Assembly: GCA_964458575.1 (NCBI GenBank)
Contig: CAYWMD010000024.1
Span: 26,177 to 90,176, forward strand
DNA from: CAYWMD01 sp964458575
Lineage (GTDB): Bacteria > Verrucomicrobiota > Verrucomicrobiia > Limisphaerales > JADLHS01
Reading direction: 5' to 3'
DNA length: 64,000 nucleotides
Shown: piece after piece, positions 34,125-42,634 of the stretch
Layout: each line of letters opens with the position of its first letter
Numbering within the stretch: position 1 is the stretch's first letter
Notes under the pieces: model-generated
Database searches by the model: none
The model's input: only the letters and a program-made list of their open reading frames with translations
What the model was told of the DNA's origin: nothing
Position numbers and translations under genes: made by a program

Positions 34125-34381
34125 GACCAAATCACCAGATGTTCTTGCGCCCACGTCGGGTGGACCTCACGTACATTTTGCCGGGCTCCGAAACATCGGG
34201 TTTGCGATTGTATGTTGCTGAGTCAGTTGCGGCGGGCGATTGCAATGGCCGTGCCAGTTTGCGCTGCCTTCACTAATTCCAATAAAAAACAAGGGTTTTC
34301 ATGGAAAACGAACCCCTGCCCTGAAGAGAAGCGTCGGGCCAGGGACTTCGCCAAGCCCGATTTTGCGCACGGTGGACGAAA
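34125..34381. other. Intergenic stretch, no gene seen
   Basis: 257 bases between the glutaminase-fusion start and the end of the zinc-ribbon bactofilin gene. It must contain the promoter of the glutaminase fusion on the minus strand, but I see no convincing boxes. An A-rich patch (AATAAAAAACAAGGG on the plus strand near 34,280) is the only notable composition feature. Confidence 0.3.
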
Positions 34382-35077
34382 CTAGCCCTGACGCCGTGCG
34401 CCCACCTGGATGCGTCCGACCAGCACGGCGCCGGGCTCGACGATCAGGTGATGCGCCGTGATGTCACCGAAAACACGAGCCGTGGATCGCACAACCACCG
34501 CGCCTTCGACTCGAAGGTCATTGGCCAGTTCGCCTGCGATTTCCGCGGAGTTCACGTTGATCAGTTCCTTCCAACGAAAGTGATTCGCCGCCGGGATGAC
34601 CAACCGGCCCGCCTGGAAGCTGCCCCTGATTTCAGCGGTCGAATGGATTTCCAGCGCCCCTTCGACCAGCAACTTCCCGAGCAAGCGTCCCTTGATCACC
34701 GCCTCGCCAACCACCGCTTCCGTATTGAATACGTACCCTTTCGGTTCGACGACAAAGGCGCCCTTGGTTTTGAAGTTCTTCGAAACCGCGTTGGTGATTC
34801 GATAGCTTTTGAGGTCCACATACCGGCCGCAGCGTTTGCACATTGTGGATTCGGCGCTCGCGGCCACTTCGAGTTCCGCGTTGCAGTCGAAACATGTCAC
34901 CCGCCGCAAAGCGGGTCTGGTTTCAACGACTTGACGCGGCGGGTTGAGGACTTCCTGGACGTGAAAATGGCCGCGGCACTTTTTGCAGAGGGTGGAGAAC
35001 GCCAAACGCGGCTCCCATTGCACGTGCCCGCAATGCGGACAGACGACCCGCGCCCTTTCCTGCTGGCTGGCAGACAT
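34382..35077 (-). CDS. Bactofilin-like protein with two N-terminal zinc ribbons
   Basis: A 231-residue protein. The N-terminal half has two zinc-ribbon-like modules: CPHC (13-16) with CKKC (31-34), and CFDC (62-65) with CKRC (80-83). The C-terminal half, from about 105, is a polymer-forming bactofilin beta-helix (GYVFNTEAVVGEAVIKGRLL, LLVEGALEIHSTAEIRGSFQ, AVVVRSTARVFGDITAHHLI). Bactofilins make cytoskeletal filaments at the inner face of the membrane. Paired metal ribbons on a bactofilin are unusual, and may recruit the filament to a nucleic acid or a protein partner. The classic bactofilin gene lies 33 bases upstream on the same strand. Confidence 0.85.
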   Translation of the reverse strand: MSASQQERARVVCPHCGHVQWEPRLAFSTLCKKCRGHFHVQEVLNPPRQVVETRPALRRVTCFDCNAELEVAASAESTMCKRCGRYVDLKSYRITNAVSKNFKTKGAFVVEPKGYVFNTEAVVGEAVIKGRLLGKLLVEGALEIHSTAEIRGSFQAGRLVIPAANHFRWKELINVNSAEIAGELANDLRVEGAVVVRSTARVFGDITAHHLIVEPGAVLVGRIQVGARRQG

Positions 35078-35110
35078 TCAAAGCCGTCCGGGGATGACCC
35101 AGTGGGTCGT

Positions 35111-35521
35111 TCAACGACCTGGCGGTTTGACGGATTCCGGCGGTTTCGGCGCTTCGGCCGGCCGGACGGTCGGCGGCGTGGGCGCAACCTTGTTCGGGTT
35201 TACCTCGGTTTTGCCGACGAACGTGACCCCCTCTTCGATGGTCAACTTCGCGGCGCGAATGTCGCCGAACAATTCCGCCTTGGCCTTGATCTCAATTTTG
35301 TCCTTGGCGCTGATGTTTCCGGTGATCTTGCCGCGCACCACCACCGACTGCGCGTTGATGTTGCCGTTGACCACGGCGCCGTCGCCAAGGTTGAGGACGC
35401 CATCGGTGTGGATTTCGCCGTCCAGCTTGCCGTCAAACGCCAGTTCGCCGGAGAATTTGAGGTTGCCTTTGATCTCAACGTCGGAGGTCAAAACGTTCTT
35501 TGCTGTGTTGGTTCCGTTCAT
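35111..35521 (-). CDS. Bactofilin (polymer-forming cytoskeletal protein)
   Basis: A 136-residue bactofilin. A short flexible N terminus is followed by the right-handed beta-helix core (about 10-105) with repeating hydrophobic positions: VEIKGNLKFSGELAFDGKL, GVLNLGDGAVVNGNINAQSV and KITGNISAKDKIEIKAKAEL. A proline-rich C-terminal tail (PTPPTVRPAEAPKPPESV) is typical. Bactofilins polymerise without nucleotides and often position cell-wall or polysaccharide machinery. Start ATG at 35519-35521. It is co-oriented with the zinc-ribbon bactofilin gene, so the two may form mixed filaments. Confidence 0.9.
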   Translation of the reverse strand: MNGTNTAKNVLTSDVEIKGNLKFSGELAFDGKLDGEIHTDGVLNLGDGAVVNGNINAQSVVVRGKITGNISAKDKIEIKAKAELFGDIRAAKLTIEEGVTFVGKTEVNPNKVAPTPPTVRPAEAPKPPESVKPPGR

Positions 35522-35660
35522 AGGCTGCGTCGTACCCGATTCATTTTATCGGGCGGTTCAGGAAGCTATGTCATGCACGAAACTGCGTCAAAAGTCTGCC
35601 TAGGAAATTCCTTGGCTGATCCCGGACCGGACGCACTTTGACCAGTGGCGACTGGTCAAC

Positions 35661-36179
35661 TCATTTCAACTCACCGAGCGAGACTTCCACGGTCATCCCG
35701 CTAACGGCTCGTTCCACGGCCTGCCGCAACCCGCTCACGGTCACGGTACCGGGCAACAACAGCTTGGCGCTGGCTTGAAACAAAGGCTCGCCCGACATCG
35801 GCGCGCTCACGCATTTGGTGGTGAGTTCCTCGACGTTGACGCCTTGCGCGGCCAGCGCGTGGGTGATTTCGCGAACGATGCCTGGACGATCCGGACCGAT
35901 GAGTTCCAGCACGGCAAATCGCGCTTCGTCCCGGCCAGCCGGCGCATCATCCGCGCGAACCACGACACTCAAGTCGGTCAATTTCTTCAGCGCCTCTTCG
36001 AGCGCGGCGCGCTTTTCGTTCGGCACATGCACGCGGAGGATGCCGGCGAATTCGCCGCCCAAACGGCACATGCGGCTTTCCAGCCAGTTGCCGCCGTGGT
36101 CGGCCACGAGGCGGGCAATGGATTCCACCAGACCCGTTCGGTCTTTGCCGATCACTGTCATCACGAGAGGAACTTGCAT
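35661..36179 (-). CDS. Double ACT-domain protein (GcvR-like)
   Basis: A 172-residue protein made of two ACT domains. The first starts VPLVMTVIGKDRTGLVESIA and the second AVLELIGPDRPGIVREITHA; both carry the (I/V)(G/x)xDR(T/P)G turn that binds small ligands. ACT-only proteins such as GcvR sense amino acids and regulate amino-acid genes or enzymes. The pairing matches GcvR in length and layout. Start set at MQVPLVMTV; an open extension to 36233 has no conserved features. No glycine-cleavage genes are nearby, so the target is unknown. Confidence 0.86.
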   Translation of the reverse strand: MQVPLVMTVIGKDRTGLVESIARLVADHGGNWLESRMCRLGGEFAGILRVHVPNEKRAALEEALKKLTDLSVVVRADDAPAGRDEARFAVLELIGPDRPGIVREITHALAAQGVNVEELTTKCVSAPMSGEPLFQASAKLLLPGTVTVSGLRQAVERAVSGMTVEVSLGELK

Positions 36180-36255
36180 GGCACTAATGTGAAGCCGCCG
36201 ACGCGAAGAAACAAGCGTTCTCGATGCGTTCAAGGCCGCTGATGATCCTGCCGGG

Positions 36256-37173
36256 CTATTTCACCAGCGCATCCGGCAACACGAGGGAATCGAATCGGAA
36301 CGGATTGGTTCCACCCGCCCAGCCAATTCCGCGCAGGAGTAAAATTCGCACGTAAGGATCGTCAAAGGTCCAGGTGAAATGGCCCAGCACGCACCCGAAG
36401 ACTCGGCCCCCTTTGGGTTGGCAGGTCCAAAACATCGGGTGCGGTTGGCTTGCCTTGCCGGGATCGGTTTGCTCGGAAGACGTGGCCAGCACGGTATAAG
36501 CGGGCGCGGTTGGTTCGGGTGTCGCGGGCCAGTAGGTTTCGTCGTGCAGTTCGATTTCGCGCGGCAGGCCCAGGCAGACGGCGTGGTCAGATCTTTCAAT
36601 CTCAAGTTTGACCAAACCATGGTGATATTTCTGAAAACCGCCGATGCCCAACAGCGCTCCAACCTCGGCGGACGCCTTCGGCTTGGTCCAGGTGGCGGCG
36701 TGGATGACAACCAACCCCTTGCCCCGTCCGAGATATTTTTCCACCTGATCCAGACGGTTGGAGTCCCAGTTCAAATAGCAAAACGCCACAACGACATCCG
36801 CGGTGTTAAATTGTTCCTGGCTCGGCCAACTCCAGGCTTTCAGGACTTTGACGCCGGGCACAAGTGTCGCTTCGGCTGGCGACACATTCGTACCACCGTA
36901 CAGATTCACCGGACCTTTGCCCCACGCCGCCGAGCCGCCGAGCAGGCGCGCCCAGCGTTCCTGCCAGAGCGGATAGTCGTGCGCTTCCGGCCCGTGATCC
37001 TTCACGTCAGCCAGGAGCAAGATCGTCATGGGGTTGGCGGGAGACGACTTCTTGTGCTTCGGCGCTTTGGCCAGGACTGCTTCAACTTCGCCGCGCTCGC
37101 GAGGTGGTGGCGGTTGCAGTGGGGCGGTTGGCGCTGCAAGAAGGCATTGGGCCGACAACAGAAGTGACGCCAT
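36256..37173 (-). CDS. ThuA-domain (trehalose-utilisation-like) secreted protein
   Basis: A 305-residue ThuA-fold protein (class I glutamine amidotransferase-like). After a short hydrophobic N terminus (MASLLLSAQCLLAAP), probably a signal peptide, and a lysine/proline-rich linker, the ThuA domain begins MTILLLADVKDHGPEAHDY and continues YLGRGKGLVVIHAATWTKPK and PHPMFWTCQPKGGRVFGCVL to GHFTWTFDDPYVRILLLRGI. In planctomycetes and verrucomicrobia, ThuA genes commonly sit with Gfo/Idh and TIM-barrel genes, as here. Exact activity is unknown. The start is the ATG before ASLLLS; a longer open frame (to 37335) runs back through a palindromic repeat and is rejected. Confidence 0.8.
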   Translation of the reverse strand: MASLLLSAQCLLAAPTAPLQPPPPRERGEVEAVLAKAPKHKKSSPANPMTILLLADVKDHGPEAHDYPLWQERWARLLGGSAAWGKGPVNLYGGTNVSPAEATLVPGVKVLKAWSWPSQEQFNTADVVVAFCYLNWDSNRLDQVEKYLGRGKGLVVIHAATWTKPKASAEVGALLGIGGFQKYHHGLVKLEIERSDHAVCLGLPREIELHDETYWPATPEPTAPAYTVLATSSEQTDPGKASQPHPMFWTCQPKGGRVFGCVLGHFTWTFDDPYVRILLLRGIGWAGGTNPFRFDSLVLPDALVK

Positions 37174-37219
37174 CCACCACCGGGTTGGACCGACAACCCA
37201 GGCTCGAATTGCAGAACCA

Positions 37220-37317
37220 CGCGGCTGGGAAGCCGCGTTCACCGGCAGGCAGGATGCCTGCCTCCACGGTGGAGGCACGCTTTCGAGCGTGCCGGTGATG
37301 GCGGCATCCCTGCCGCC
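37220..37317. repeat. 98-base multi-hairpin dispersed repeat, copy 1
   Basis: A tight array of perfect stem-loops: 37220-37226/37231-37237 (7 bp), 37244-37251/37255-37262 (8 bp), 37261-37267/37269-37275 (7 bp, overlapping the last), 37274-37281/37286-37293 (8 bp, TTCG loop), and 37300-37306/37311-37317 (7 bp). A second copy of near-identical sequence lies at 47,981-48,078. It sits just upstream of the ThuA start and downstream of the TIM-barrel gene. Confidence 0.88.
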
Positions 37318-37348
37318 AGTGCTGAGCGACGTCATGCGTCAACCGGTC

Positions 37349-38176
37349 TCACACCAGCTTCGACAAATGTTCGAGACTCTTCGCCGCCTGCGCCGGCGTG
37401 CCGCATTCGACGGAGAACACGATGTCGCGCGGGCATTTATTCTTCACGATCTTGATGATGCGTTCCCAGTCGAGCACGCCCTCGCCGCAAGCACAACCGA
37501 CCGGCGTGCCGGTCACCTTGCCGCGTTCGGCCTTGGAATGCGCGACCGAGATGTCCTTCGCGTGCAAATGCACGAGGCGCGAGGCAACCCGGTCCAGCCA
37601 CCGATAAACATCATGGCCGCAAAGGTAGGCGTTGCCCGTGTCAAAGTTGATGCCAATGGACGGTGATTTGACCAGCTTGTAAATGCGGTCCAAACCGTCG
37701 GGATGACGCGAGTATTGCGCGTGCGGTTCGATCCCGATTTTCACGCCGCGCCGTTCGGCGATGAACGCCGCTTCCTGAAGCGTGTACTTGATCAACACGA
37801 AGTCTTCTTCCTCCGTGGTCCATTTGGCCTTGATGCCTTCGTCCGTGTTGACGACGGGCACGCCGATTTCGCCGGCGACGCGGATGGCGAGCTTGATGTA
37901 TTCGCCGTGAACATCGGGGCGGCCCAGCGGTCCGTGGCATTGGAGGCCGGAAATTTTCAGCTTCGCCTTGTTGCAGGCGTCCTTGATGCGCCACGGATCA
38001 TCAAACATCGAGACGGTGTGGAAATAGCCGGCTTCGCTCATCAACTCCCGGCCGAAATGAACCATCGGCTCGAAATACTTGTAACCCATGTCGGCAGCGG
38101 CCTTGACGGCCCATTCGAACGGCTTGTCCGAACTGCGGGAAAACTCCGCGTTCAGTCCGATGTGTACTTTGCCCAT
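37349..38176 (-). CDS. Sugar phosphate isomerase/epimerase-like TIM barrel
   Basis: A 275-residue xylose-isomerase-like TIM barrel (AP_endonuc_2 fold). It begins VHIGLNAEFSRSSDKPFEW and includes IGIEPHAQYSRHPDGLDRIY, IGINFDTGNAYLCGHDVY (metal-binding Asp) and LVHLHAKDISVAHSKAERG (metal-binding His). The usual metal/glutamate set for this fold appears present. No signal peptide is seen, so it is cytoplasmic. Start set at MGKVHIGL; an in-frame extension to 38305 lies in non-conserved sequence. It is part of a sugar-processing block with a ThuA protein, a ceramidase-like hydrolase and a Tat-exported oxidoreductase. Substrate unknown. Confidence 0.83.
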   Translation of the reverse strand: MGKVHIGLNAEFSRSSDKPFEWAVKAAADMGYKYFEPMVHFGRELMSEAGYFHTVSMFDDPWRIKDACNKAKLKISGLQCHGPLGRPDVHGEYIKLAIRVAGEIGVPVVNTDEGIKAKWTTEEEDFVLIKYTLQEAAFIAERRGVKIGIEPHAQYSRHPDGLDRIYKLVKSPSIGINFDTGNAYLCGHDVYRWLDRVASRLVHLHAKDISVAHSKAERGKVTGTPVGCACGEGVLDWERIIKIVKNKCPRDIVFSVECGTPAQAAKSLEHLSKLV

Positions 38177-38222
38177 ATGCTTTGTCCTTTCTGTTTTGTG
38201 TTTTGGCGCTTTGTTTCGTGAT

Positions 38223-39686
38223 TTAATTTTTCTCCGGGGAATTCCAAAATGCGTTGAGTGCGTCAACGGTACGATCCACGAGCACCTGGCCGCCTTCGGG
38301 GCCAATCAGGTTGCTCGGCACCACGGCGCTGTAACCGCCACCGCGCACGGCGCGTTCGGTGGGCAGGTAGGTGCCCGGACCGGCAAGTTGAATGATGAAG
38401 GTTTGCACGGCGGGACTGCGCGCTTTGATACGGATGCCGTAGTCGGTGAACAGCTCAAACTCGTTCGACGCAATCGCCACGTCGCCGAGCCGCAACACGT
38501 GCAGCTCCATCGGATAAGGTCTTTCGCTGCCGTCTTGCTGGGCGGTGTAGCGGTCCACAACGGCTTGATGCCAGCGTTGACGCCTGAGTTGGAGCGGGTC
38601 TTTGGCGTATTTGGCCGCTTCCTGTCGGGCCTCGGCGGCTTCGGCCTCTGTGATTCGTCGCCGGGGCAATTCAATTTCCCTGACCGCATGGCGCAACTCG
38701 ACGTCGTCGCGCATGTCTTTGCGCGCACACTCGTAGGCGTCCTCCCAGCCATTCAGGATGCGGCGCGCGACCTCCTCCAAGCGGGTCAGCCCGCGCAATT
38801 TCCTCATGCGCTCGTCGGCGGCCTGGCCGTATTGGGGGCGCGAGGTTTGATCGCCGCCGGCGCCGGTCCAACCGAGCACGCAGAGATTGGTGCCATGACG
38901 CGCGCGCAATTCTTCGCGCACCGGATGCCAGAAGTCGGCGTGCAACCGGCGGCCGCTCTCCGCTTCCTGCGCGGGACACGGCACGTTGATCGCCGTCGCC
39001 ACCAGCCGATCCTGACGATCCCAGAAAAACAAAACCTCGAGATTGTGATCTTCGTAGCCCTCCAAGCCCATGAAGTTCTTTGTGCGAGTGGGGCCATACA
39101 TTTTAGCCGTGCCGTCCGCATAAACGGGCCGGCGACTCTGCGCGATGACTGCCTGGCTTTGCGCCCAGCCCGCCTTGCCTGCGGCGCGTTGCTGCCAGCT
39201 TTCGACAACGACGTCGGCGACCTGCGTGGTCATGAACTCCATATACTCCGCCGGTTTCATTACGCCGGTTTCCGGGACATCATGATAACCCTCTCGCGTC
39301 ACCGGCGCAGCGTGCGTGTGGGTGGCGCATAGGAACAGCTTGTTGACCGGGAAATCTGGCAGCCGCGGTTTCACTTTGCGGCGCACCTCGTCCAGGATGC
39401 CCTCCCGGATGGCCACGAGGTCGCACGACACGATGATGGCTTGATCGAGCGTCTTGTCACCCGCGCACGATTCCAGCGCGAGCGCGGTGGCAGTGATGGG
39501 CGATTCAACCCGCTCCGAAATCCGCAAATACATCTGCCCATCCAGCGCGACCGGTTGGTCGGGTGTGATGCTCTTGCTCATCGCGCCAATCCGTAGTTCG
39601 GCCGCCAAAGCCACGCCCCCCATGGTGAAGAGCAACGCAAGGCAACAGACCCTGTTTACCAGGGGACGATTTCTCCGTGGAGACAT
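38223..39686 (-). CDS. Secreted neutral/alkaline ceramidase-like hydrolase
   Basis: A 487-residue exported protein. The signal peptide (MSPRRNRPLVNRVCCLALLF then TMGGVALA) is followed by the N-terminal ceramidase-like fold: ELRIGAMSKSITPDQPVALD, IIVSCDLVAIREGIL and LFLCATHTHAAPVTREGY. The THTH pair is the zinc-binding feature of neutral/alkaline ceramidases, where it reads THTHSGP. The C-terminal immunoglobulin-like ceramidase domain is not evident, so this belongs to the widespread PVC-group relatives of unknown substrate. Start is the ATG before SPRRNRP; the longer open frame (to 39800) overlaps the neighbouring oxidoreductase gene and would hide the signal. Confidence 0.8.
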   Translation of the reverse strand: MSPRRNRPLVNRVCCLALLFTMGGVALAAELRIGAMSKSITPDQPVALDGQMYLRISERVESPITATALALESCAGDKTLDQAIIVSCDLVAIREGILDEVRRKVKPRLPDFPVNKLFLCATHTHAAPVTREGYHDVPETGVMKPAEYMEFMTTQVADVVVESWQQRAAGKAGWAQSQAVIAQSRRPVYADGTAKMYGPTRTKNFMGLEGYEDHNLEVLFFWDRQDRLVATAINVPCPAQEAESGRRLHADFWHPVREELRARHGTNLCVLGWTGAGGDQTSRPQYGQAADERMRKLRGLTRLEEVARRILNGWEDAYECARKDMRDDVELRHAVREIELPRRRITEAEAAEARQEAAKYAKDPLQLRRQRWHQAVVDRYTAQQDGSERPYPMELHVLRLGDVAIASNEFELFTDYGIRIKARSPAVQTFIIQLAGPGTYLPTERAVRGGGYSAVVPSNLIGPEGGQVLVDRTVDALNAFWNSPEKN

Positions 39687-39729
39687 TATAGATCGTCGCT
39701 GCATCGAATGCCTGTATCGCCCCCAGCAA

Positions 39730-41055
39730 TTAGAACTTCCAGCCATTATGCAACGGCCGCGCGAGCATGGCGTTGGCATCGTCCGCGCCGGTGCCGACAA
39801 ATTTTTCCTTCTTCGCGTTCCACTTCAACTTTTTGTTCAAGCGTGCCGAAATGTCGGCGGTCATGCCCAAATAGGACGCCTTGTAACCAGCGTCCACGTC
39901 CGAGACCGGTTTGGTGCCATCGCGGACTGCGTCCACAAAATCCTTCACGTGATTGTCAGACACGCGCAGGTGCAGGTCGCGGTCTTTGAGTTTGATTTCC
40001 AACAACGACTCCGGCCCGGCTTCGATGACGGGACGATCCGCGCGCACCCAACCCTGGTCGCCGATGAACTTGCAGCCGGTTTTCAAATGATCCTTGTCCG
40101 AGTAAATCATCTTCAACCCGCTGGGGAAGGAGAAGGTGGATTCCCAACCGTACACATTGTCGGTAAAACCCTCGTGGCGGTACGTCGCCTGGCAATCCAC
40201 TTCAAAATTCGTGGCGCCAATTTCCGGACAGCCCCAGGACGCGATATCGAGGTGATGCACGCCCCAGTTGACGATGAAGCCCGTGCAATAATCAAAAATG
40301 AGATACCAATCGGGCCACGCGACGCGGCCTGGATTGTACGGTTTGAACTCCGCCGGGCCGACCCACGTATTCCAATCGAATCCCTCGGGCACCGGCTGCG
40401 GGTCCAGCGCGCCGGTGTATTTCGGCTTGAAATCCGGGCCGGGCGAGCCCACCTCGACCGTGTGAATTTTCCCGAGATACCCGTTCAAGGCCAGTTCGCA
40501 GGCCTGACGGAACTTGCGGTCGGAACGCTGCTGCGTGCCGGTCTGGAACACCACCTTCTTTTTTCGCACCGCGTCGTGGATGACTTTGCAATCGCGGAAG
40601 CAAACGCCGAAGGGTTTCTCGCAATACATGTGCTTGCCGGCGTTGGCGGCCGCCACGGCGATCAACGCGTGCCAATGGTCCTGCGTCGCGATGAGGACCG
40701 CGTCAATGTCCTCCCGCGCGAGCACTTCGCGGAAATCGCCGTAGGTTTTGCAATCCTTGGACTCATATTTTTTGTCCACCTTCTCTTTTGCCTTTTGTTG
40801 CCGATCCGCGTAGGGATCGCATACCGCAAGGACTTTCGTCTCGGGCAGCTCCAGAAAACCATTCATGTCCGCGGTGCCGCGCGCGCCGACACCAATGCAG
40901 CCCACCGTCAGGCGATTGCCGGGCGACACGTTGCGACCACGGCCCAAAACCGACGAAGGCACGATCGTTGGAAAACTGAGGGCGCCGGCGGTCAAAGCGA
41001 TTGATTTCAGGAAGGTTCGGCGATTGAGACCTTGGATTTCGTTTCTTTTGTTCAT
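39730..41055 (-). CDS. Tat-exported Gfo/Idh/MocA oxidoreductase
   Basis: A 441-residue oxidoreductase with an N-terminal twin-arginine signal (NRRTFLKSIALTAGALSF), so it is folded in the cytoplasm with its NAD(P) and then exported to the periplasm. Rossmann motif LTVGCIGVGARGTADMNGF, EKP motif HMYCEKPFGVCF, and catalytic-domain segment NWGVHHLDIASWG with the His pair. These Tat-type Gfo/Idh proteins are characteristic of Planctomycetota and Verrucomicrobiota, usually with ThuA and TIM-barrel partners as in this block. Substrate unknown; a sugar or inositol derivative is likely. Confidence 0.9.
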   Translation of the reverse strand: MNKRNEIQGLNRRTFLKSIALTAGALSFPTIVPSSVLGRGRNVSPGNRLTVGCIGVGARGTADMNGFLELPETKVLAVCDPYADRQQKAKEKVDKKYESKDCKTYGDFREVLAREDIDAVLIATQDHWHALIAVAAANAGKHMYCEKPFGVCFRDCKVIHDAVRKKKVVFQTGTQQRSDRKFRQACELALNGYLGKIHTVEVGSPGPDFKPKYTGALDPQPVPEGFDWNTWVGPAEFKPYNPGRVAWPDWYLIFDYCTGFIVNWGVHHLDIASWGCPEIGATNFEVDCQATYRHEGFTDNVYGWESTFSFPSGLKMIYSDKDHLKTGCKFIGDQGWVRADRPVIEAGPESLLEIKLKDRDLHLRVSDNHVKDFVDAVRDGTKPVSDVDAGYKASYLGMTADISARLNKKLKWNAKKEKFVGTGADDANAMLARPLHNGWKF

Positions 41056-41149
41056 AGCCGCTCGGAGTTCTAAACTGAATCTCCCGTGGGTTCAACCGCG
41101 AAAGTGTGGCATTCCGCAACGCAAACACCCTGGTCTCGAACGACCGTTC

Positions 41150-42505
41150 CTACTCGTAGCGCAGCGCCTGAATCGGATCGAGCCGCGCCGCCTTGAACGC
41201 CGGAAACAATCCGGCGACGACGCCCACCGCGGCGCTGAAGGCGACCGCCACCATCATCGCCAGCGGCGTGATGACCGGCGCGTTGGCGGTGGGCGAGATC
41301 AACGCCAGCACGCGCACGAATCCAAACGAAGCCGCCACACCCATCGCCGCGCCCAGCAGTGCGATGACGACGCTTTCAATGAGCACCTGCGTGAAGATGG
41401 CAAAGCCCGTCGCCCCCACCGCCTTGCAGATGCCGATCTGTCGGATGCGTTCGTTGATGCTCGCGAGCATGATGTTCATGATCCCGATGCCGCCAACGAG
41501 CAGGCTGATGGCCGCGATGATGCCGCCGCTGACGCGCGCGTTGCGGATCTGTTCGCCAATGGCTTCCAACCGGTTCTCCTGCGTTTGAAAACCAAAGTCC
41601 TGGATGCCACGATGCGTCACCATCAAAATATTGCGCGCCTGTTGCAGCGCGGGCTCCAGGAGACCCAGATCGCGCACCTTGAGGTCAATGGAAGAAAGGC
41701 GCGGATCCGGGACGCCGTCCCGGTCGCCCGCCGTGCGGAAGCGCAGCCAGGCCGTGTTCAGCGGCATATAGATCGTCTGGTTCTTCCGCACGAAGGCCCA
41801 ATTGCCACCCCGGCCAAAACCGCGCATGCGACTGGGCCCGGAGGCCGAATGTTGCGGCTGGGCCTTCGCCAGTTCCCGCTGCTTCTTCTCCTGTTCGCCT
41901 TCGTAGCGTTCGAACATGCCCACGATGGTGAAGGGCTGGTCGTTGAGCAAAATCTGTTCGCCCAACGGAATAATCTCCCGCCCGACCCGCTCCGGCGATC
42001 CAAACAAATCGTCGCGAATACCGGTGCCGATGACGCAGACGGCGTTGGCATTCTCCTCGTCGAGGTCGGTGAAGAAACGCCCATGTTCGAGCGTGTGTAA
42101 ATTCATTTCAATGACGGCCGGCGATACACCGACGCATTCGGAGGGCAGACTCGTCTTGTCGCCCCGCGACAACGTTACGCCGCGAACCTCCATCTCCGGA
42201 GAAATGAGCTTGAGCAACGGCGCGCTTTGTTGCAGGGCCAGCGCATCCGTCATCGTCCGGCCCGGCGCCTGGTCGGCGAGATGCTCCTGATCCGCGGGCA
42301 CATCCTCCTGTTCGAGCAGGACCTTGTCGGCGCCGCCCATCGCGACCATGGCTTCCCGCATGCCGTTCTCCATGCCTTTGATGATGGCTGCCATGCCCAC
42401 CAGGCTGGCCACGCCCAGAATGATGCCCAGCATGGTCAGGAGTGACCGCAATTTGTGCGCCCAGACTTCTTTGAGACCGGCGGCGATGGAGGTGGAGAGC
42501 GTCAT
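41150..42505 (-). CDS. MacB-type ABC permease (second of two)
   Basis: A 451-residue permease. One N-terminal helix (LTMLGIILGVASLVGMAAII), a periplasmic MacB_PCD domain, then three C-terminal FtsX helices (IIAAISLLVGGIGIMNIMLA, FTQVLIESVVIALLGAAMG, MMVAVAFSAAVGVVAGLFPA) ending RLDPIQALRYE. It is a diverged duplicate of the permease just upstream; the two would form a heterodimer over the single ATPase. It probably helps export a peptide, lipid or glycolipid through the inner membrane with the MacA-like adaptor. Start at MTLSTSIAAG; the open frame to 42583 is made by a heptamer repeat. Confidence 0.88.
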   Translation of the reverse strand: MTLSTSIAAGLKEVWAHKLRSLLTMLGIILGVASLVGMAAIIKGMENGMREAMVAMGGADKVLLEQEDVPADQEHLADQAPGRTMTDALALQQSAPLLKLISPEMEVRGVTLSRGDKTSLPSECVGVSPAVIEMNLHTLEHGRFFTDLDEENANAVCVIGTGIRDDLFGSPERVGREIIPLGEQILLNDQPFTIVGMFERYEGEQEKKQRELAKAQPQHSASGPSRMRGFGRGGNWAFVRKNQTIYMPLNTAWLRFRTAGDRDGVPDPRLSSIDLKVRDLGLLEPALQQARNILMVTHRGIQDFGFQTQENRLEAIGEQIRNARVSGGIIAAISLLVGGIGIMNIMLASINERIRQIGICKAVGATGFAIFTQVLIESVVIALLGAAMGVAASFGFVRVLALISPTANAPVITPLAMMVAVAFSAAVGVVAGLFPAFKAARLDPIQALRYE

Positions 42506-42536
42506 GGGAACGCGGAAAGGTACGCAACCAACGCGG

Positions 42537-42564
42537 AACATCCAACATCCAACATCCAACATCC
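42537..42564. repeat. Four tandem AACATCC heptamers
   Basis: Four exact copies of a 7-base unit, with a degenerate fifth (AAGATCG) at 42565-42571, between two permease genes of the same operon. On the minus strand the unit reads GGATGTT and opens a frame of repeated Trp-Met-Leu-Asp-Val-Gly-Cys, which is an artefact of the repeat and not a gene. Confidence 0.85.
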
Positions 42565-42634
42565 AAGATCGAAAGGCGCGCACGCCGATCGTCTCGACCT
42601 CGCTTCAATCGCCAATGGCAAGGCGTAGATGCCG

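Noticed and set aside
37173..37335. A longer ThuA protein reading through the 98-base repeat
   Set aside because: The extra residues come only from the repeat's hairpins, and the start at 37173 gives a better signal peptide.
39454..41004. A 516-codon plus-strand frame opposite the Tat oxidoreductase
   Set aside because: Antisense shadow; the minus strand has a Tat motif and a Rossmann fold.
42505..42583. A longer second permease starting with Trp-Met-Leu-Asp-Val repeats
   Set aside because: Those residues come from the heptamer array and are not part of the MacB fold.
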